Source: Sediminicola sp.
GTDB lineage: Bacteria > Bacteroidota > Bacteroidia > Flavobacteriales > Flavobacteriaceae
Reading direction: 5' to 3'
Assembly: GCA_024643325.1 (NCBI GenBank)
Contig: JAHEND010000011.1
Location: 1-46,191 of the forward strand
Length of the DNA stretch: 46,191 nucleotides
This document shows, one piece after another, positions 15,343 to 24,520 of the stretch. A program made the position numbers and the translations under genes. Within the stretch, counting starts at the first letter, position 1; each line of letters begins with the position of its first letter. The notes beneath the pieces are model-generated. The model was not told the origin of the DNA. It saw nothing but the letters and a program-made list of their open reading frames with translations, and did no database searches.

Positions 15343-15353
15343 TTATAAATAGT

Positions 15354-15962
15354 ATGAACACCCTATTAAATAGCACTATTGAGGCCTTAGACTTGAGTAC
15401 GCTCTCCAAAGACCGAAAAAACATCTTAGACCTATTGGTTGCTTTTGTTCAAGAAAAGAGAACAGCACAAGTACCAGTAAAACTTCATTTTATTTGTACC
15501 CATAACTCTAGGCGAAGCCATCTGTCACAAATTTGGGCCCAGGCTATGGCGGCCTATTATAATGTGCCTAATGTATTGAGTTATTCTGGGGGTACTGAGG
15601 CAACCGCATTGTATCCTATGGTGGTTAAAACCTTAGCTACACAGGGATTTGAAATTCACCCTGTATCTGAGGGGGTAAACCCGGTGTATTCCATACACTA
15701 TTCAGAAAGTGGCCTAGCGCTCCTGGGTTTTTCTAAAACATTAGACCATGCTGTAAATCCCTCTAATGGTTTTGTGGCCATTATGACTTGTGACGCTGCA
15801 GATCAGGACTGCCCATTTATTGCTGGAGCAGACCAGCGAATTGGGCTCACTTACAAAGATCCAAAAGTCTCCGATGGAACACCACAACAAGAAAGCGTTT
15901 ACTTGGAGCGCAGCATTCAAATAGCCACAGAACTCAAATATGTATTTTCTCGAATTTCCTAA
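15354..15962 (+). CDS. arsC: ArsC-like low-molecular-weight phosphatase/arsenate reductase
   Basis: A 202-residue protein of the low-molecular-weight tyrosine phosphatase/arsenate reductase fold. The P-loop CX5R is CTHNSRR (Cys48 nucleophile, Arg54), followed by Ser55. A later pair, Cys146 in MTCDAAD and Cys153 in DQDCPF, is placed to act as redox partners for arsenate reduction, and the DAADQDCP stretch carries acidic residues. It would reduce arsenate to arsenite in the cytoplasm. The frame is open upstream to 15240, but that part overlaps DUF6428; the ATG at 15354 gives normal operon spacing. It ends 3 bases before acr3. Confidence 0.85.
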   Translation: MNTLLNSTIEALDLSTLSKDRKNILDLLVAFVQEKRTAQVPVKLHFICTHNSRRSHLSQIWAQAMAAYYNVPNVLSYSGGTEATALYPMVVKTLATQGFEIHPVSEGVNPVYSIHYSESGLALLGFSKTLDHAVNPSNGFVAIMTCDAADQDCPFIAGADQRIGLTYKDPKVSDGTPQQESVYLERSIQIATELKYVFSRIS

Positions 15963-15965
15963 ATC

Positions 15966-16997
15966 ATGAAAAAACAATTATCCTTTTTAGACCAATACTT
16001 AACTCTTTGGATTTTTTTAGCCATGCTTTTAGGTGTGGCGGTTGGGTATGTTTTTCCATACTTCTCTCTTTTTATTAACAAATTGAGTGTGGGAACCACT
16101 AATATTCCCATCGCCATTGGACTCATTGTCATGATGTATCCGCCACTTGCTAAGGTCAATTACGCCCTTTTGCCTAAAGTATTTCAGAATGTAAAAATAC
16201 TGAGTGCCTCTTTATTTTTAAACTGGGTGGTAGGCCCAATTTTAATGTTTGTGCTGGCGCTGACATTCCTACAAGAGTATCCAGAATACATGGTAGGGCT
16301 CATTTTAATTGGCTTAGCGAGATGTATTGCCATGGTACTCGTTTGGAATGATTTGGCAGAGGGAAATGCTGAATACGGCGCAGGACTGGTGGCGTTGAAT
16401 AGTGTTTTTCAGGTTTTTGCCTATTCCTTTTATGCCTGGTTGTTTATTACTGTTTTACCGCCCTATTTTGGATTTGAAGGGGCCATAGTAGATATTTCCA
16501 TAGGTGTTATAGCTGAATCTGTATTCATTTATCTAGGACTTCCTTTTTTGATGGGTTTTTTAAGTAGAAAAATTTTAGTGCCGCTAAAGGGGGTAGCCTG
16601 GTATGAGCAAAAATTTATCCCCAGTATTTCTCCTGGAACACTCATTGCGCTATTGTTCACCATCGTGATCATGTTTTCATTGAAAGGGGCACTCATTATG
16701 ACTATTCCTCTAGATGTCTTAGTGATCGCGTTTCCCTTGCTCATTTATTTTAGTATCATGTTTTTGATTGGCTTTTTTGTTACCAAAGCAATAGGAGGAA
16801 CTTATGATAAAACAGCAGCGGTATCCTTCACGGCAGCGGGCAATAATTTTGAGCTGGCCATAGCGGTGGCGATAGGGGTTTTTGGACTGAATTCAGGCCA
16901 AGCTTTTGCAGGGGTCATTGGTCCATTGGTAGAAGTGCCTGTACTCATAATTTTAGTTAGGGTGTCTTTTTGGCTTAAGGCCAGATTCTTTAAATAG
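15966..16997 (+). CDS. arsB: Acr3-type arsenite efflux transporter
   Basis: A 343-residue inner-membrane protein of the ACR3/bile-acid-sodium-symporter superfamily, with about ten hydrophobic segments. The signature of ACR3 carriers is present: [18 protein letters not shown], in which Cys120 corresponds to the essential arsenite-transport cysteine, and [14 protein letters not shown] in the ninth helix with its conserved Glu near residue 297. It exports arsenite produced by the ArsC-like enzyme encoded just before it. It closes the core ars operon; the PhnA gene follows after 69 bases. Confidence 0.92.
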   Translation: MKKQLSFLDQYLTLWIFLAMLLGVAVGYVFPYFSLFINKLSVGTTNIPIAIGLIVMMYPPLAKVNYALLPKVFQNVKILSASLFLNWVVGPILMFVLALTFLQEYPEYMVGLILIGLARCIAMVLVWNDLAEGNAEYGAGLVALNSVFQVFAYSFYAWLFITVLPPYFGFEGAIVDISIGVIAESVFIYLGLPFLMGFLSRKILVPLKGVAWYEQKFIPSISPGTLIALLFTIVIMFSLKGALIMTIPLDVLVIAFPLLIYFSIMFLIGFFVTKAIGGTYDKTAAVSFTAAGNNFELAIAVAIGVFGLNSGQAFAGVIGPLVEVPVLIILVRVSFWLKARFFK

Positions 16998-17066
16998 AAT
17001 CATTCTAGGGTAATTTTCACCATTAAAAGGCTTAATTAATGTATTTTAGTTTTTTAACCATACCCA

Positions 17067-17642
17067 ATGAGCATAGATAAATCCCTTTTAAAAAGAGCCA
17101 ATGAGCAGTGCGAATGTTGTAGTGCTACAGAAAAGTTAGCCGCGTATGAACTGCCAGCATCGGCCACGAGTGGCCTAGAGGCCCAACTACTTCTTTGTGA
17201 AAAATGTATTTCAGAAGCAGAGGCAGAAGAGAGAGATCAAAACCATTGGCGTTGTTTAAATGACAGTATGTGGAGCGAGGTGCCTGCCATGCAAGTATTT
17301 GCTTGGCGTATGTTACAGCGTTTAAAGTCATACGGATGGCCCTCAGATTTATTGGAGCAAATGTATCTAGAAGAAGACCTTCTTAGCTGGGCAGAGGCTG
17401 CTGGAGATGGCGAAGAAAAACCAGATGCGGTCATTCACAGAGATGTGAACGGGGTGGTGCTGGAAGCTGGAGATTCAGTGGTGCTCATTAAAGACCTAAA
17501 AGTAAAAGGCAGTAGTATGGTGGCCAAACAAGGGACTGCTGTAAGGCGTATTTCTTTAGATAGAGAAAATGCCCAATATATTGAAGGAAAAGTAGACGGC
17601 CAAACCATAGTAATTATTACAGAATACGTTAAGAAGCTTTAA
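17067..17642 (+). CDS. PhnA-family zinc-ribbon protein
   Basis: A 191-residue protein of the PhnA/YjdM family. The N-terminal zinc ribbon uses Cys15/Cys17/Cys18 (QCECCSA) and Cys44-x2-Cys47 (LCEKC). The C-terminal PhnA domain is recognised by VKGSSMVAKQGTAVRRI and IEGKVDGQTIVIITEYVKK. Despite the name the family is not an established phosphonate enzyme and its role is unclear. It follows acr3 by 69 bases on the same strand, so read-through from the ars operon is possible. Its stop codon overlaps the stop of the convergent SDR gene by three bases. Confidence 0.88.
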   Translation: MSIDKSLLKRANEQCECCSATEKLAAYELPASATSGLEAQLLLCEKCISEAEAEERDQNHWRCLNDSMWSEVPAMQVFAWRMLQRLKSYGWPSDLLEQMYLEEDLLSWAEAAGDGEEKPDAVIHRDVNGVVLEAGDSVVLIKDLKVKGSSMVAKQGTAVRRISLDRENAQYIEGKVDGQTIVIITEYVKKL

Positions 17643-18433
17643 CGTACTTTGGCTTTTTTAATGAGCCTTGCAAATAAACTAGGGAAGTACCTTTTCACAT
17701 AAGCAGCATAACTTTCACGGCCTATATACACCTCTCTTTTACGTTGCTTTAATGCCTGTATTATTTTTTTGGCGCATTGTTCCGCGCTAATTCCATTGGC
17801 TTGTGCATGATCCATGACGCCTATAGCCTCCCCATTTGGTCCCAAGGCATTTATGGAGACCTGTGTTTTTACAAAACCTGGCGCCAATAAGGTAACAGAA
17901 ATGCCATTGTCATCTAATTCAGCCCTTAAGGAATCAAAAAAACCATGTAATGCGTGTTTAGAGGCAGCATAACCAGACCTATATGGCGATGGAATTATAC
18001 CGGTAAGACTAGTGACTACCCCAAAGTGACCGCCTCCATTCTTTAACATGAAAGGTAAGATTGCTTTAGTAAGACTGACCGTGCCTAAGTAATTTACGGC
18101 CATTAATTTTTTGTCTACGGAGAAATCAGTGTCCTTGGCCAAGGCCCTTTGACTAATACCTCCATTGTGAATGAGAAGGTCCACTGTCCCCACTTTTTCA
18201 AGCACCTCTAAAACAATTTTTTGATGGTTTTCAGTGTCTTCTAGATCTAGTATCTGCAGGAGAATACGGGCATTTTTATGGCACAGTTCCTCAGCTGCTT
18301 TTAAGCTTTTCTCTCTTCTTGAGGAAAGGATTAAAGTACAGTCTTGTGAAGAAAACGCTTTGGCTAATGCCAAGCCTATTCCAGAAGATGCTCCAGTGAT
18401 CCAAATGGTCTTGTTTTTAAAAAATTCGCTCAT
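17639..18433 (-). CDS. Short-chain dehydrogenase/reductase
   Basis: A 264-residue classical SDR. The NAD(P)-binding motif is TGASSGIG (13-20), followed by SSRR at 37-40, which favours NADP(H). Catalytic residues are Ser142 (SLTG), Tyr155 and Lys159 (YAASK), with the structural NGG at 90-92. The C-terminus is basic and mildly hydrophobic (YFPSLFARLIKKAK), as in DltE/DhrS7-like membrane-associated members acting on lipid-like ketones. Substrate unknown. Convergent and overlapping with the PhnA gene, divergent from the M20 gene. Confidence 0.88.
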   Translation of the reverse strand: MSEFFKNKTIWITGASSGIGLALAKAFSSQDCTLILSSRREKSLKAAEELCHKNARILLQILDLEDTENHQKIVLEVLEKVGTVDLLIHNGGISQRALAKDTDFSVDKKLMAVNYLGTVSLTKAILPFMLKNGGGHFGVVTSLTGIIPSPYRSGYAASKHALHGFFDSLRAELDDNGISVTLLAPGFVKTQVSINALGPNGEAIGVMDHAQANGISAEQCAKKIIQALKQRKREVYIGRESYAAYVKRYFPSLFARLIKKAKVR

Positions 18434-18490
18434 GACAATAATTTTATCTGCAATTTATCAATATTTTATCACTACTAAGACGCAATAACT

Positions 18491-18528
18491 TTAGGTTTTT
18501 TTTATATTTAATTAAACCTAATTTTTTT
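18491..18528 (+). promoter_or_regulatory. Dyad with T-run before the M20 gene
   Basis: TTAGGTTT (18491-18498) and AAACCTAA (18514-18521) are perfectly complementary over 8 bp, followed by a seven-T run, just before the ATG at 18532. The interval contains TATATTTA (18503-18510), one base off the TAnnTTTG -7 box. It may be an operator centred on the promoter; if the RNA starts further upstream, it would instead read as an attenuator-type terminator in the leader. Confidence 0.4.
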
Positions 18529-18531
18529 GAT

Positions 18532-20124
18532 ATGAAACCAATCACTGCTTTTTTTGTCAGCTTATCTCTACTAGCTTCTTTTCCCCTATTGGGTCAAGAG
18601 AAAATCAATCCTGAAAAAAATGAGGCACTTAAAACATTGGCTATACAGTGGGTGCAGGACAATGAGAAATTGAGTCAGGTAATGGTAGACAAAATATTTA
18701 GCTTTTCAGAATTGGGATTCCAAGAAGAAGCCTCTTCAAAGTACCTAACAGATCTTTTAAAAAAAGAAGGATTTACAATAGAGTACGGGGTCTCAGGTAT
18801 ACCAACTGCCTGGTTTGCTAGATGGTCAAATGGCACAGGTCCAGTAATTGCTTTAGGTAGCGATGTGGATTGCATTCCAAAGGCCTCTCAGTACCCTGGA
18901 GTGGCTTATCACAAGCCAATTGTTGAGGGCGCACCTGGTCACGGAGAGGGCCATAATGCAGGAATTCCTTTAAATATTACTGCTGCTTTTTCAGTTCAAA
19001 AAATTATGAAAAAAGAAAAAATTGGAGGTACACTAGTCTTATGGCCTGGAATTGCAGAGGAATTAGTAGCTGCCAAAGCATGGTACACTAGAGATGGTTT
19101 ATTCGACACTATTGATTTATGTATTTTCACTCATGTGAGTAGTAATATGGGTGTCTCTTGGGGCCAATCTTCAGGGACTGGTTTAATTTCAGTGGCATAC
19201 ACTTTTGAAGGAGAAGCAGCTCATGCTGCAGGCGCTCCATGGAGAGGTAAAAGTGCGTTAGATGCTGCTGAACTCATGAATATTGGGTGGAATTATAAGA
19301 GAGAGCACTTGGATCCTTTAAAAAGGTCCCATTCTATTTTCACAGATGGTGGGGACCAACCTAATGTTGTCCCTTCAAAAGCGACAATTTGGTATTATTT
19401 TAGAGACGTTACTTACCAAGGAATCATGGATATGTATGCCACGGCAAACGATATTGCTAAAGGCGCCTCACTCATGACAGGAACAGAGGTAAATAGTGAG
19501 ATTCTAGGAACTGCTTGGCCCAGACATTTTAATAAGGTTATTGCCGAAACAATGGATGCCAATATCCAAAGTGTAGGTTTACCTACTTGGTCAGAAGCAG
19601 ATCAGACGCTTGCTATAGCGGTACAAAAAGAAGTGTCCTCTAAAACTACAGATGGCTTAGCGACCACTTTAAAAGGCATTCAACCTCCTGTAGAACAACC
19701 AGTAAGTGGAGGAAGTGACGACATTGGAGACGTTTCTTGGACAGTACCCACAGTTACGCTCCGTTTTCCGTCCAATATTCCTGGCCTTCAAGGCCACCAT
19801 TGGAGTAACGCAATTGCCATGGCTACGCCCATCGCTCATAAAGGAGTTACTGCTGGAGCTAAGGTAGTTGCTGCAACTGTTTTGGACTTGCTCTTGAAAC
19901 CTGAATTGGTTCAAGAGGCTTGGATCTATTTTAATGAGGTTCAGACCAAAGAAACCAAGTACACTCCTATGATTACTAAGCAGGACGCACCACCGACCTA
20001 TTTAAATAAAAATATAATGGAACAATATAAGCCAGCTCTGAAGCCTTTTTACTACAATGAAAAAAAGTATGACACTTATTTAGAACAACTGGGGGTAAGT
20101 TATCCTACTTTAAAAAAAGAATAG
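18532..20124 (+). CDS. Secreted M20-family amidohydrolase (AbgB-like)
   Basis: A 530-residue zinc peptidase/amidohydrolase of family M20D, with a signal peptide cleaved after about residue 21 (LLGQ), so it acts in the periplasm or outside. Metal-site landmarks: GSDVDCIP, PGHGEGHNAG, and the GIAEEL Glu-Glu pair; the dimerisation domain contains EGEAAHAAGAPWRGKSALDA, and SGGSDDIGDVSW and HHWSN lie near the end. The overall plan is like p-aminobenzoyl-glutamate hydrolase subunit B and other aminoacyl-amide hydrolases. It is monocistronic, divergent from the SDR gene. Confidence 0.87.
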   Translation: MKPITAFFVSLSLLASFPLLGQEKINPEKNEALKTLAIQWVQDNEKLSQVMVDKIFSFSELGFQEEASSKYLTDLLKKEGFTIEYGVSGIPTAWFARWSNGTGPVIALGSDVDCIPKASQYPGVAYHKPIVEGAPGHGEGHNAGIPLNITAAFSVQKIMKKEKIGGTLVLWPGIAEELVAAKAWYTRDGLFDTIDLCIFTHVSSNMGVSWGQSSGTGLISVAYTFEGEAAHAAGAPWRGKSALDAAELMNIGWNYKREHLDPLKRSHSIFTDGGDQPNVVPSKATIWYYFRDVTYQGIMDMYATANDIAKGASLMTGTEVNSEILGTAWPRHFNKVIAETMDANIQSVGLPTWSEADQTLAIAVQKEVSSKTTDGLATTLKGIQPPVEQPVSGGSDDIGDVSWTVPTVTLRFPSNIPGLQGHHWSNAIAMATPIAHKGVTAGAKVVAATVLDLLLKPELVQEAWIYFNEVQTKETKYTPMITKQDAPPTYLNKNIMEQYKPALKPFYYNEKKYDTYLEQLGVSYPTLKKE

Positions 20125-20132
20125 TTTCAATA

Positions 20133-20651
20133 TTAATCCCTCCACAAAGATTCAATAGCGCTTAGAGACACCCTATTTCTCAGTAGTTTAAGGCGCTGTT
20201 TAAAGTATTTTTTTTGAGAAGCACTGCCTTTTTTAAAGACGGTTTTTTGAATTCTTTGAAATACTTTTATCCCTGCAGATCCTTTTAATTCGTAGGGATT
20301 TACCTGAAAGATAAAGCTGTTGAGATGTCTTTTCCAGGCCAAGGCCGATGCCTTTTCGTTTCCCAAAACTCCCATCGTGAGTCTTTTAAAAAACCGTGGG
20401 TCATTTGAGGTGTCTATGAGTCGCTCCGCTTGGAGATTCTCGCGCTCTAAAAAATGGGTCACCCAAAGGGCTAAGGTCTCTGTAGCTTGGTTTTTCTTGG
20501 TGAAAATAAAAACCCCAATGACTGCGTTGAATACAAATGGGGTATAAGATAACTGTTCAGATAAATAAGACTGTAAATGGCCTTGTTTTTGTCTATCCAA
20601 AAACAAGGCCTTACAGTCCTTGGGTGGTTTTATGACCAGTTTACAAACCAC
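20133..20651 (-). CDS. Basic protein of unknown function downstream of katG
   Basis: A 172-residue soluble, strongly basic protein that I do not recognise. Its C-terminal third is rich in Lys/Arg and probably helical. The only early start is a GTG at 20651, eight bases after the katG stop codon, so it is very likely co-transcribed and translationally coupled with katG. No signal peptide, membrane segment or cofactor motif is visible. Features that might help a search are the central RFFKRLTMGVLGNEKA and the final LSAIESLWRD. Any link to peroxide defence is inference from position only. Confidence 0.6.
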   Translation of the reverse strand: MVCKLVIKPPKDCKALFLDRQKQGHLQSYLSEQLSYTPFVFNAVIGVFIFTKKNQATETLALWVTHFLERENLQAERLIDTSNDPRFFKRLTMGVLGNEKASALAWKRHLNSFIFQVNPYELKGSAGIKVFQRIQKTVFKKGSASQKKYFKQRLKLLRNRVSLSAIESLWRD

Positions 20652-20659
20652 CTGATAAC

Positions 20660-22891
<2,232 letters not shown>

Positions 22892-22921
22892 TCACAACAA
22901 GTTATATCAGAATTAGATATG

Positions 22922-22944
22922 AAAACAATAAAAGCTATTGTTTT
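22922..22944 (-). terminator. A/T-rich inverted repeat between DUF6526 and katG
   Basis: AAAACAATA (22922-22930) and TATTGTTTT (22936-22944) are a perfect 9-bp inverted repeat with a 5-base loop, about 30 bases beyond the DUF6526 stop and 55 bases before the katG start, both on the minus strand. It may be a weak terminator for the upstream gene or part of katG control; the stem is almost all A/T. Confidence 0.35.
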
Positions 22945-22975
22945 TTCTTATAATGAAATTGAACAGCTTTATTAA

Positions 22976-23407
22976 CTAAACCCTGTAATAATCTGGCTTC
23001 CAGTTTTTAATGGCCATTTTAATCTCTTTTTGGCTCAGCCCTTCTTTAATCGCCCTGTCTATAAGTGGTAAGAATTCCTCATCTGGCGCAAAGCGTAGTG
23101 CAATGATTTGGCCCATCCTAAGTTCTGCAGGCAATAATTTTCCGGTGAGTACATAGTGTCTTAAATTTTCTTCAGCCCTAATAGCCCTATCCTGTGCTCT
23201 GAGCGGAAACTGTCTGGTATACCACATCATGACAATAAACACCCATGCTGTTAGTATAGATAGAGAGGCCGGATAGGTATGTCCTTCTTCTGCTATGAAT
23301 AAGTAACTTATACTACCCCCTAAAAGTGCTAGAATACTCAAGAATAGTAAACCATGAAATCCTTTGACTAATTTGGGGTGGTTTTTAAAATTTTGCTCCG
23401 TTTTCAT
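22976..23407 (-). CDS. DUF6526 membrane protein
   Basis: A 143-residue protein matching the DUF6526 pattern: N-terminal QNFKNHPKLVKGFH, two transmembrane helices (about residues 19-37 and 46-63), a short WYTRQFPLRAQDRAIRAEENLRHY amphipathic segment after them, and a cytoplasmic tail with DRAIKEGLSQKEIK. Role unknown. Its ATG is only four bases from a 15-bp perfect inverted repeat. It lies downstream of pirin and upstream of katG on the same strand. Confidence 0.82.
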   Translation of the reverse strand: MKTEQNFKNHPKLVKGFHGLLFLSILALLGGSISYLFIAEEGHTYPASLSILTAWVFIVMMWYTRQFPLRAQDRAIRAEENLRHYVLTGKLLPAELRMGQIIALRFAPDEEFLPLIDRAIKEGLSQKEIKMAIKNWKPDYYRV

Positions 23408-23411
23408 ATGT

Positions 23412-23451
23412 AGGTTTTACCCAAAAATAGTATAAATTTTGGGTAAAACCT
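23412..23451 (-). repeat. 15-bp perfect inverted repeat at the DUF6526 start
   Basis: AGGTTTTACCCAAAA (23412-23426) and TTTTGGGTAAAACCT (23437-23451) pair perfectly around a 10-base spacer. The repeat lies between the pirin stop (23477) and the DUF6526 ATG (23407), leaving only four bases before the ATG. On the minus strand no T-run follows; on the plus strand five Ts do. It may be an operator, a hairpin that hides the ribosome-binding region, or a terminator for antisense transcription. Confidence 0.55.
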
Positions 23452-23476
23452 TTTTAGTCCAACGGAAGTTTAAGTC

Positions 23477-24205
23477 TTATTTAACCCTAGGTAATTCCAT
23501 AGGTACTTCTATGAGTAAAATTTCACTATCCTCAAAGGCTTTTAGAGCAAATTCATTGGCCTCTGTGATCCCTAAACCATCTCTGTGTGATAATTCTATG
23601 CCTGCGAGTTCCAATGATCCTTTAATCACAAAGGCATACACTCCATTGTTTTTTGGGTCTTTTAATCGGTATTTTAACTCAGTTTCTTTTTCTAAGCTTC
23701 CCAAATGGAACCAAGCATCTTGGTGTATCCAGACTCCTTGATCCTCTGAATTTGGCGATAAAATTTGCTGTAATTTGTTTTTTCTGTCTTCAGTGTTTAA
23801 GCTTATTTGCTGGTATCTGGGCGCCACAGCTTTAACTTTTGGAATGATCCAAATTTGTAAGAATTTTACTGTTTTGTCTGCATTGGCATTGTATTCACTG
23901 TGCTCTATACCCGTTCCAGCACTCATGACTTGTATATCTCCATGCTTGATCAGGGCCATTGTTCCCGTATTGTCATGGTGTTTTAGGTCTCCTTCTAAAG
24001 GAATGGAAATAATCTCCATATCCCTGTGAGGGTGGGTGCCAAAACCCATACCTCCAGCTACGGTGTCGTCGTTTAAAACCCGAAGTACGCCAAAGTGATG
24101 TCGCTCTGGATGGTGGTATCCGGCAAAACTAAAAGTGTGGTAGGATTGTAACCAACCATGGTTGGCATTTCCTCTGCTCGCTGCAGTATGTAATATTGTT
24201 TTCAT
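23477..24205 (-). CDS. Pirin family protein
   Basis: A 242-residue double-cupin protein of the pirin family (bacterial YhhW/YhaK type). The N-terminal cupin keeps the metal ligands: His58 and His60 in THPHRDMEI, and His102 and Glu104 in GTGIEHSEYN. Relatives bind iron and some have quercetin 2,3-dioxygenase activity in vitro; the in vivo role is not settled. Family length is typical. A palindromic sequence lies 18 bases before its start on the minus strand. Confidence 0.92.
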   Translation of the reverse strand: MKTILHTAASRGNANHGWLQSYHTFSFAGYHHPERHHFGVLRVLNDDTVAGGMGFGTHPHRDMEIISIPLEGDLKHHDNTGTMALIKHGDIQVMSAGTGIEHSEYNANADKTVKFLQIWIIPKVKAVAPRYQQISLNTEDRKNKLQQILSPNSEDQGVWIHQDAWFHLGSLEKETELKYRLKDPKNNGVYAFVIKGSLELAGIELSHRDGLGITEANEFALKAFEDSEILLIEVPMELPRVK

Positions 24206-24222
24206 AAGTTCTTTTAGTGTTT

Positions 24223-24248
24223 ATACAATTATTGTATTTACAAATACA
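24223..24248 (-). promoter_or_regulatory. Two overlapping palindromes upstream of pirin
   Basis: ATACAAT-T-ATTGTAT (24223-24237) is a perfect 15-bp dyad, and TGTATTT-AC-AAATACA (24233-24248) is a second perfect dyad sharing five bases with it. They lie 18 to 43 bases before the pirin ATG in the divergent gap shared with the small lipoprotein gene. This is the expected place for a repressor or activator site; the binding protein is unknown. Confidence 0.45.
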
Positions 24249-24336
24249 TGAGTTATTTTAAAATTTTGATGCTTAAATTTTGTTATCATATTTGTATAAA
24301 CCCGTTTTCTGCTATATTTTTAAATAAAAAAGAATG

Positions 24337-24516
24337 ATGAAACAGATCTTATTCATTGCCTTAGCTGTATTGTTTTTTAGCTGTGGCACCACAAAAAAAA
24401 ACACTCAGGACAATAATGACGCACAAACAGTGGCTCTAAAAACCACCAAGAAACCTTTGCCACCCAATACTGCTTCTAATAAATACAGCAAAAAAAGGTT
24501 GGTTAAAAACCAATAA
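24337..24516 (+). CDS. Small lipoprotein, unknown
   Basis: A 59-residue peptide with a clear lipoprotein signal: basic MKQ, a hydrophobic stretch, and the lipobox FFSC followed by GTT. The mature part is about 43 residues, polar, with many Asn, Thr and Lys. The ATG at 24337 is the second of two adjacent ATGs. Upstream, TTTTG (24264-24268) and CATATTTG (24287-24294) are spaced by 18 bases, resembling a Bacteroidota promoter. Function unknown; it converges with the S9 peptidase gene, four bases apart. Confidence 0.65.
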   Translation: MKQILFIALAVLFFSCGTTKKNTQDNNDAQTVALKTTKKPLPPNTASNKYSKKRLVKNQ

Positions 24517-24520
24517 TTGT

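Noticed and set aside
15240-15353. N-terminal extension of the ArsC-like protein
   Set aside because: It overlaps the DUF6428 coding end in another frame and lacks family likeness; the ATG at 15354 fits operon spacing.
24501-24515. Terminator hairpin TTGGTT/AACCAA at the end of the small lipoprotein gene
   Set aside because: The 6-bp stem lies within the coding end, has a 3-base loop and no proper T-run.
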